In this document: one piece after another, positions 60,536-64,000 of the stretch
How the letters are laid out: each line of letters starts with the position of its first letter
Position numbering within the stretch: the stretch's first letter is position 1
Assembly: GCA_018296165.2 (NCBI GenBank)
Contig: JACKQL020000089.1
Location: 124,001-188,000, forward strand
From: Termitomyces sp. T153
Taxonomy: Eukaryota > Basidiomycota > Agaricomycetes > Agaricales > Lyophyllaceae
Reading direction: 5' to 3'
Length of the DNA: 64,000 nucleotides
Program-made: the position numbers and the translations under genes
Notes under the pieces: model-generated
Database searches by the model: none
Told to the model about the DNA's origin: nothing
Seen by the model: the letters and a program-made list of their open reading frames with translations, nothing else

Positions 60536-61550
60536 TGTTAGACAAACCTTTCTGCGAGGCTCTGGGCTCATTGATGTGGGCTTCAGGCTGCCACCTGACC
60601 TGACTTTGCGGTCGGACTTCTCGTGTGGTTCCAGAACAGCCCCAGACCTGCTCATTGGAGAGCATTAGCTCATTTAATGCACTATGTAAATGGGACTCTG
60701 GACTACTGCACCACGTATCAATGAGGATCTGACATTACGCCCACAGGTTGTGTCGATACTGATTATGGAGGCAACCTGGACACTCATCAATCTACGGTGA
60801 TATGCCAGCCTCAAAACTGAGGTCTGACAAAAAGTACTTAGAACAAACTAAAAAGAATGTTTTTACATCAGACGGCTGAAAACTGTAAGCCAAACGTCGA
60901 AAACTGTAGACGCAAAAAACATACTTTTAGAAACCAATAAGTACTACCACCCTCGTAGCACAAAGAAAAGATGACTAGACCAATGCAGATACGTCAGACT
61001 GACAAAGCGCCAAGTCTGTGGCAGTGCTTGGGCCGAGATGCTTGGATCATAATCCAAGATCAGCCATCAAGGCCGACGAACCTCTGCAATAAGCTGTGAA
61101 ACAATCCCAACAATTAAAACACCTACCACGACACGTGTATTTTAAATTCCTAAGCTATGCCATCAAGTCCTGAAAAATGACCATAAAACGGTTAGGAAAA
61201 CAAAGGAGTAGGGGAGGAAAGAGTAAAAACCATGAAAACTCAGATGGACGGAATGACACAGAAGAAATGACACGCAGACCAATTATCGCAGCACAATACC
61301 ATGTGGAATGCACTGGTCCGTGCACAAACAATGGGGTATAAAAAGGACAGGAGAATAGGGAGAAAGGCAGGCAGACTACGTATCACGGCTCGGAATTCCC
61401 CAGGGAGCGGAATTCTTAGGCTTAAGAGTTATTAGTGGCTTCGGGACCAGTAAATATACTATTGAGCCCATTCCTTAGTGCGAGACCATCTCAAGCTTGG
61501 AATAAGATCATTAAAAATATTAAATTATTTTTCTATTGAAATTCTACTTG
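60536..61550 (+). repeat. Probable 5' LTR and leader of the young gypsy element
   Basis: From TGTTAGACAAACC at 60536 the sequence abruptly becomes CG-containing and non-coding. It has a clear TATA box (GGTATAAAAAGG near 61333-61344), followed within about 60 bases by the usual mixed R/U5 region. Gag begins at 61584. The 3' end of the LTR is not certain because no CA end with a following TGG primer site can be fixed. TTGGCATGTAAATAAG at about 61553 is one candidate. Confidence 0.5.
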
Positions 61551-61583
61551 AGTTGGCATGTAAATAAGTTGATCACATCATTG

Positions 61584-63221
61584 ATGGCTTCAAACTTACA
61601 TTTCACATCATCTGGAGCCCACCATGAGGGGCTTTTGTTGCACAAAAACTTACTTTTGGATTTCCTTGAGGAAGTCCAACCCTTGTGAAACATTGGTTTT
61701 GCACCACCTGGGTCTTGGCCCAAAACACCTGAAGTTATTGCAACCAAGGTGAAAAACTCTGTTACATTAAGGAAAAGAGAAACTAGGACCAATAGCAGTG
61801 GTTCAAAGTCCTTTTTGCCTGACCCTGAAACCTTACTCAGAAAGAGAAAGCTTTGGACTGAGAAAGTAATTTCAAGCTCACCAAAAGAACTGTACCCTAC
61901 TACTCAACCAGTTTCTACTGCCTCAATTATGGAGCAAAATATCAGATACAAACTACCACTGCCTAACAGCAGGGATGCACCTAAGTTTAAGCACACTGAG
62001 CCCTCTGAGGTTCATCGCTTTTTGCAAAGGATGATCTCTCTGTTTGAGCATGCTGGGATCCAAGGAGATAAAGAAAGGAAAAAGAGAATCTTGGAGTATG
62101 TGGATGCCCAGACTGAACAGGAATGGCTGGGCTTTGATTCCTTTGGAGATGACTATACTTGGTCTGCTTTTGAGAAAGAAATCAAGGAGTTTTATCCAGA
62201 AGCAGTGGATGACACAGGTAGTGTTGCAAACCTGGACAGAATCTGCAGAGAACATGCCAGACTTAGTAGGAATGACACTACAGAAATCCATTCTCTGATA
62301 AGGAAATTTAGAGCTGAGGCTAAGAAGTTGGCTAATGTCACTGGGAATGGGTCTCTGGTAGACAAATTCCTGGAGTGCTTTACACCAGCTTTTGGAGATG
62401 TGATTGAGGAGAGGCTGATCAGTAGATATGGCCACTACAAAGACCCTGCTAGGAATAGGCACAAGGACAACAAATATGACCTATCAGAAGTGCTGACAGT
62501 AGTGGGGACCTTAATGGATGGTGCTACTGTAAGGAGCCCTAGAGAGGAGAAAATAGAGAAAAAGGAAACTAGTAGGGAGAACATTAAGAAGGAGGAAGTG
62601 GAGGAGAAAATGGCTCATCTACAAGATGCTGTGGTTACCATTGGGAAACAAATGGGGAGCATCCAGAGTACCATGCAAGCTTTGCAAGCTCGTCAGTTGG
62701 ACATGCGCAATACCTTCTTAAATACCACAGGGAACCAGGGTATAAGGACAGAAGGGCCTCCTACATTTCCAACTTCTGGAAGAAGTGGTGTTACTTGCTT
62801 CTATTGTTGGCAAACTGGGCATAGAATCTCAGAGTGTGAAGTCATCAAGGGAGGTGTACAAAAAGGATGGATCATCCTACTGGAAGGGAGAGCCAGGCTA
62901 CCTAATGATGCTCCTTTACCTAGGGATCCTGCTGGTATATCTCCTCATGCTAGATTAGCACAAGTACATGATAAGCAGGTGAACATGTACTTTGGATGGC
63001 CAGAAGATGACCCTCCAGAGACAGTCACTTACTCTACCTATGTGAACTCTGCTAGAGATACAAGGGATGACATGCTAGAGCGCCTTCAATATAAGGAGTC
63101 AGATTGCTTGGGAGACTTGGAGAAAGGTTTCAATAAAATGGCTGAGATGCTCAGTGTGTTGATCAATACCAGAAACACAGCTAGTCCTGAGGAACAGAAA
63201 TCTTTCTCTGAGGATTTTTAA
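61584..63221 (+). pseudogene. Gypsy gag, open except one TGA
   Basis: Reading from ATG 61584, the frame MASNLHFTSSGA...LLDFLEEVQPL reaches TGA at 61686-61688 (codon 35) and then continues open for 510 codons to TAA at 63219. Before the break the N-terminus is clearly coding; after it come PKTPEVIATKV, PDPETLLRKRKL, a gag core (DAPKFKHTEPSEVHRFLQRM, AQTEQEWLGFDSFGDDYTW, LVDKFLECFTPAFGDVIEE), a charged coiled region (KIEKKETSRENIKKEEVEEK) and a CCHC knuckle CFYCWQTGHRISEC (C-x2-C-x4-H-x4-C). The next ATG in frame is 61929, giving 430 aa. TGA could be a decayed CGA, or translation starts at 61929. Confidence 0.85.
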
Positions 63222-63229
63222 ATAACTCA

Positions 63230-64000
63230 ATGAAGGCAATCAGGAAAGAGGCATTTCAACCAGGAGTATGCTCATTGCCAGAGAGAACCCCTGAAAACCC
63301 CTGGAAAGAAAAGCTAACTCTGGTGATTCCACCTAAAGTTGCACCAAAACTGGACCTACCTTTTGAGAAGGTTCCAGCCCTCAATGAGGGACCAGACTTG
63401 CCAGTGCAGGACACTGTTAAAAGTTCCTTAACAGGAACAAAGAGGAAGGAGTGGGATAGGACCATTGATAAGCTCTGGGAGGCTACTGTACCTTTCAGTA
63501 CTGGAGAACTGTTAGATGTGGCTCCTGGATTAAGGGAGGCAATGATACAAAAATTGACTCTCAAATCAGGGACTCAGTCTAGGGTTCCCAATATCCCAAG
63601 AGTAGCAGTTCAACAGCAGACTGTAAGGGAGAAGAAACCACCTGACAAAGTAGATGTGAATGACCTACCAATGGCAACCTATTTCATTGCAGATGGAACA
63701 CAGGATGATTTGCCTACTGGTGCAGTAGTGCATCAGGATTGTGTAGCCACTTACTTGGAAAATATCCCTCCAGGAGAAAAGCCAGTAGTGGTGTATGTGG
63801 CAAGAGATTTGCAAGTGTTGAGATCCTTGAACCCCATTGTGAATCAGAGGGGACAAGTAGAGACAATTCTAGATAGTGGCTCTCAGATAGTCTGTATGAC
63901 ACTAGATGAGGCACTTTGTTTAGGATTGACTTGGGATCCAGACATATGCTTAAGGATGGAGAGTGCCAACAGTCAAGTGAATACATCAGTTGGTTTAGCC
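63230..64000 (+). CDS. Gypsy pol, N-terminal part (runs off window)
   Basis: A 257-codon frame open from ATG 63230 to the window end, in the -1 frame relative to gag and 8 bases after its stop. The frame is open from 63212. It contains a Pro/Lys-rich linker and then the retropepsin active site QVETILDSGSQIVCM (Asp215 of this frame, 63872-63874), with the D-S-G intact. Reverse transcriptase would follow outside the window. No stops, unlike the other TEs here, so this element is comparatively young. Confidence 0.85.
   Translation, partial: MKAIRKEAFQPGVCSLPERTPENPWKEKLTLVIPPKVAPKLDLPFEKVPALNEGPDLPVQDTVKSSLTGTKRKEWDRTIDKLWEATVPFSTGELLDVAPGLREAMIQKLTLKSGTQSRVPNIPRVAVQQQTVREKKPPDKVDVNDLPMATYFIADGTQDDLPTGAVVHQDCVATYLENIPPGEKPVVVYVARDLQVLRSLNPIVNQRGQVETILDSGSQIVCMTLDEALCLGLTWDPDICLRMESANSQVNTSVGLA

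Noticed and set aside
61749..61751. GTG as gag start
   Set aside because: A eukaryotic element would not be expected to start at GTG here; ATG 61584 or 61929 are the realistic choices.
63217..63223. Slippery heptamer T-TTA-AAT at the gag-pol junction
   Set aside because: Its phase matches the pol frame, not gag, so it cannot move ribosomes from gag to pol by -1 slippage.

Overview
The window looks like nuclear DNA of a filamentous basidiomycete, most likely an Agaricomycete. The two recognisable host genes have many 41-61 bp spliceosomal introns, and the mobile elements (chromodomain Ty3/gypsy, Ty1/copia, hAT, Plavaka-type CACTA, crypton-like tyrosine recombinase) are typical of that class. 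The species cannot be named from the sequence alone. The TE-dominated landscape would suit an expanded genome such as that of an ectomycorrhizal fungus, but this is inference.

Layout. 1-19.3 kb: decayed mobile elements. Two minus-strand chromoviruses share one LTR (8317-8986); they are followed by a plus-strand gypsy fragment, a hAT remnant, a tyrosine-recombinase remnant and a gypsy integrase with a short tandem repeat at its end. 19.3-28.9 kb: a host-gene island with normal CpG content and intact splice sites. It holds two divergently transcribed genes: an aldos-2-ulose dehydratase/isomerase (pyranosone dehydratase, AUDH) on the minus strand (23225-20147) and a pyranose 2-oxidase (P2Ox) on the plus strand (25966-28753), with a 2.7 kb intergenic region between them. 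28.9-60.5 kb: a second TE graveyard. It contains copia and gypsy elements nested in each other with recognisable target-site duplications, two solo LTRs of one family, two diverged copies of an unrecognised protein family in opposite orientation, a block of unidentified minus-strand ORFs and a Plavaka transposase. 60.5-64.0 kb: a younger, CpG-containing gypsy element whose gag is open apart from one TGA and whose pol is open to the window edge.

How the genes work together. P2Ox oxidises D-glucose at C2 to 2-keto-D-glucose (glucosone) with release of H2O2. AUDH dehydrates and isomerises such aldos-2-uloses to pyrones (cortalcerone from glucosone, microthecin from 1,5-anhydrofructose). Two consecutive steps of the fungal glucosone/cortalcerone pathway are therefore encoded head to head and embedded in transposons. 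Manual splicing gives a near-complete AUDH with three micro-exons (8, 12 and 10 nt). It gives a P2Ox that is complete except for a 27-nt in-frame stretch containing a TGA.

Limits. Exon boundaries were worked out by hand from GT-AG rules and remembered family motifs. TE boundaries other than the stated LTR and TSD positions are approximate. No database search was possible.
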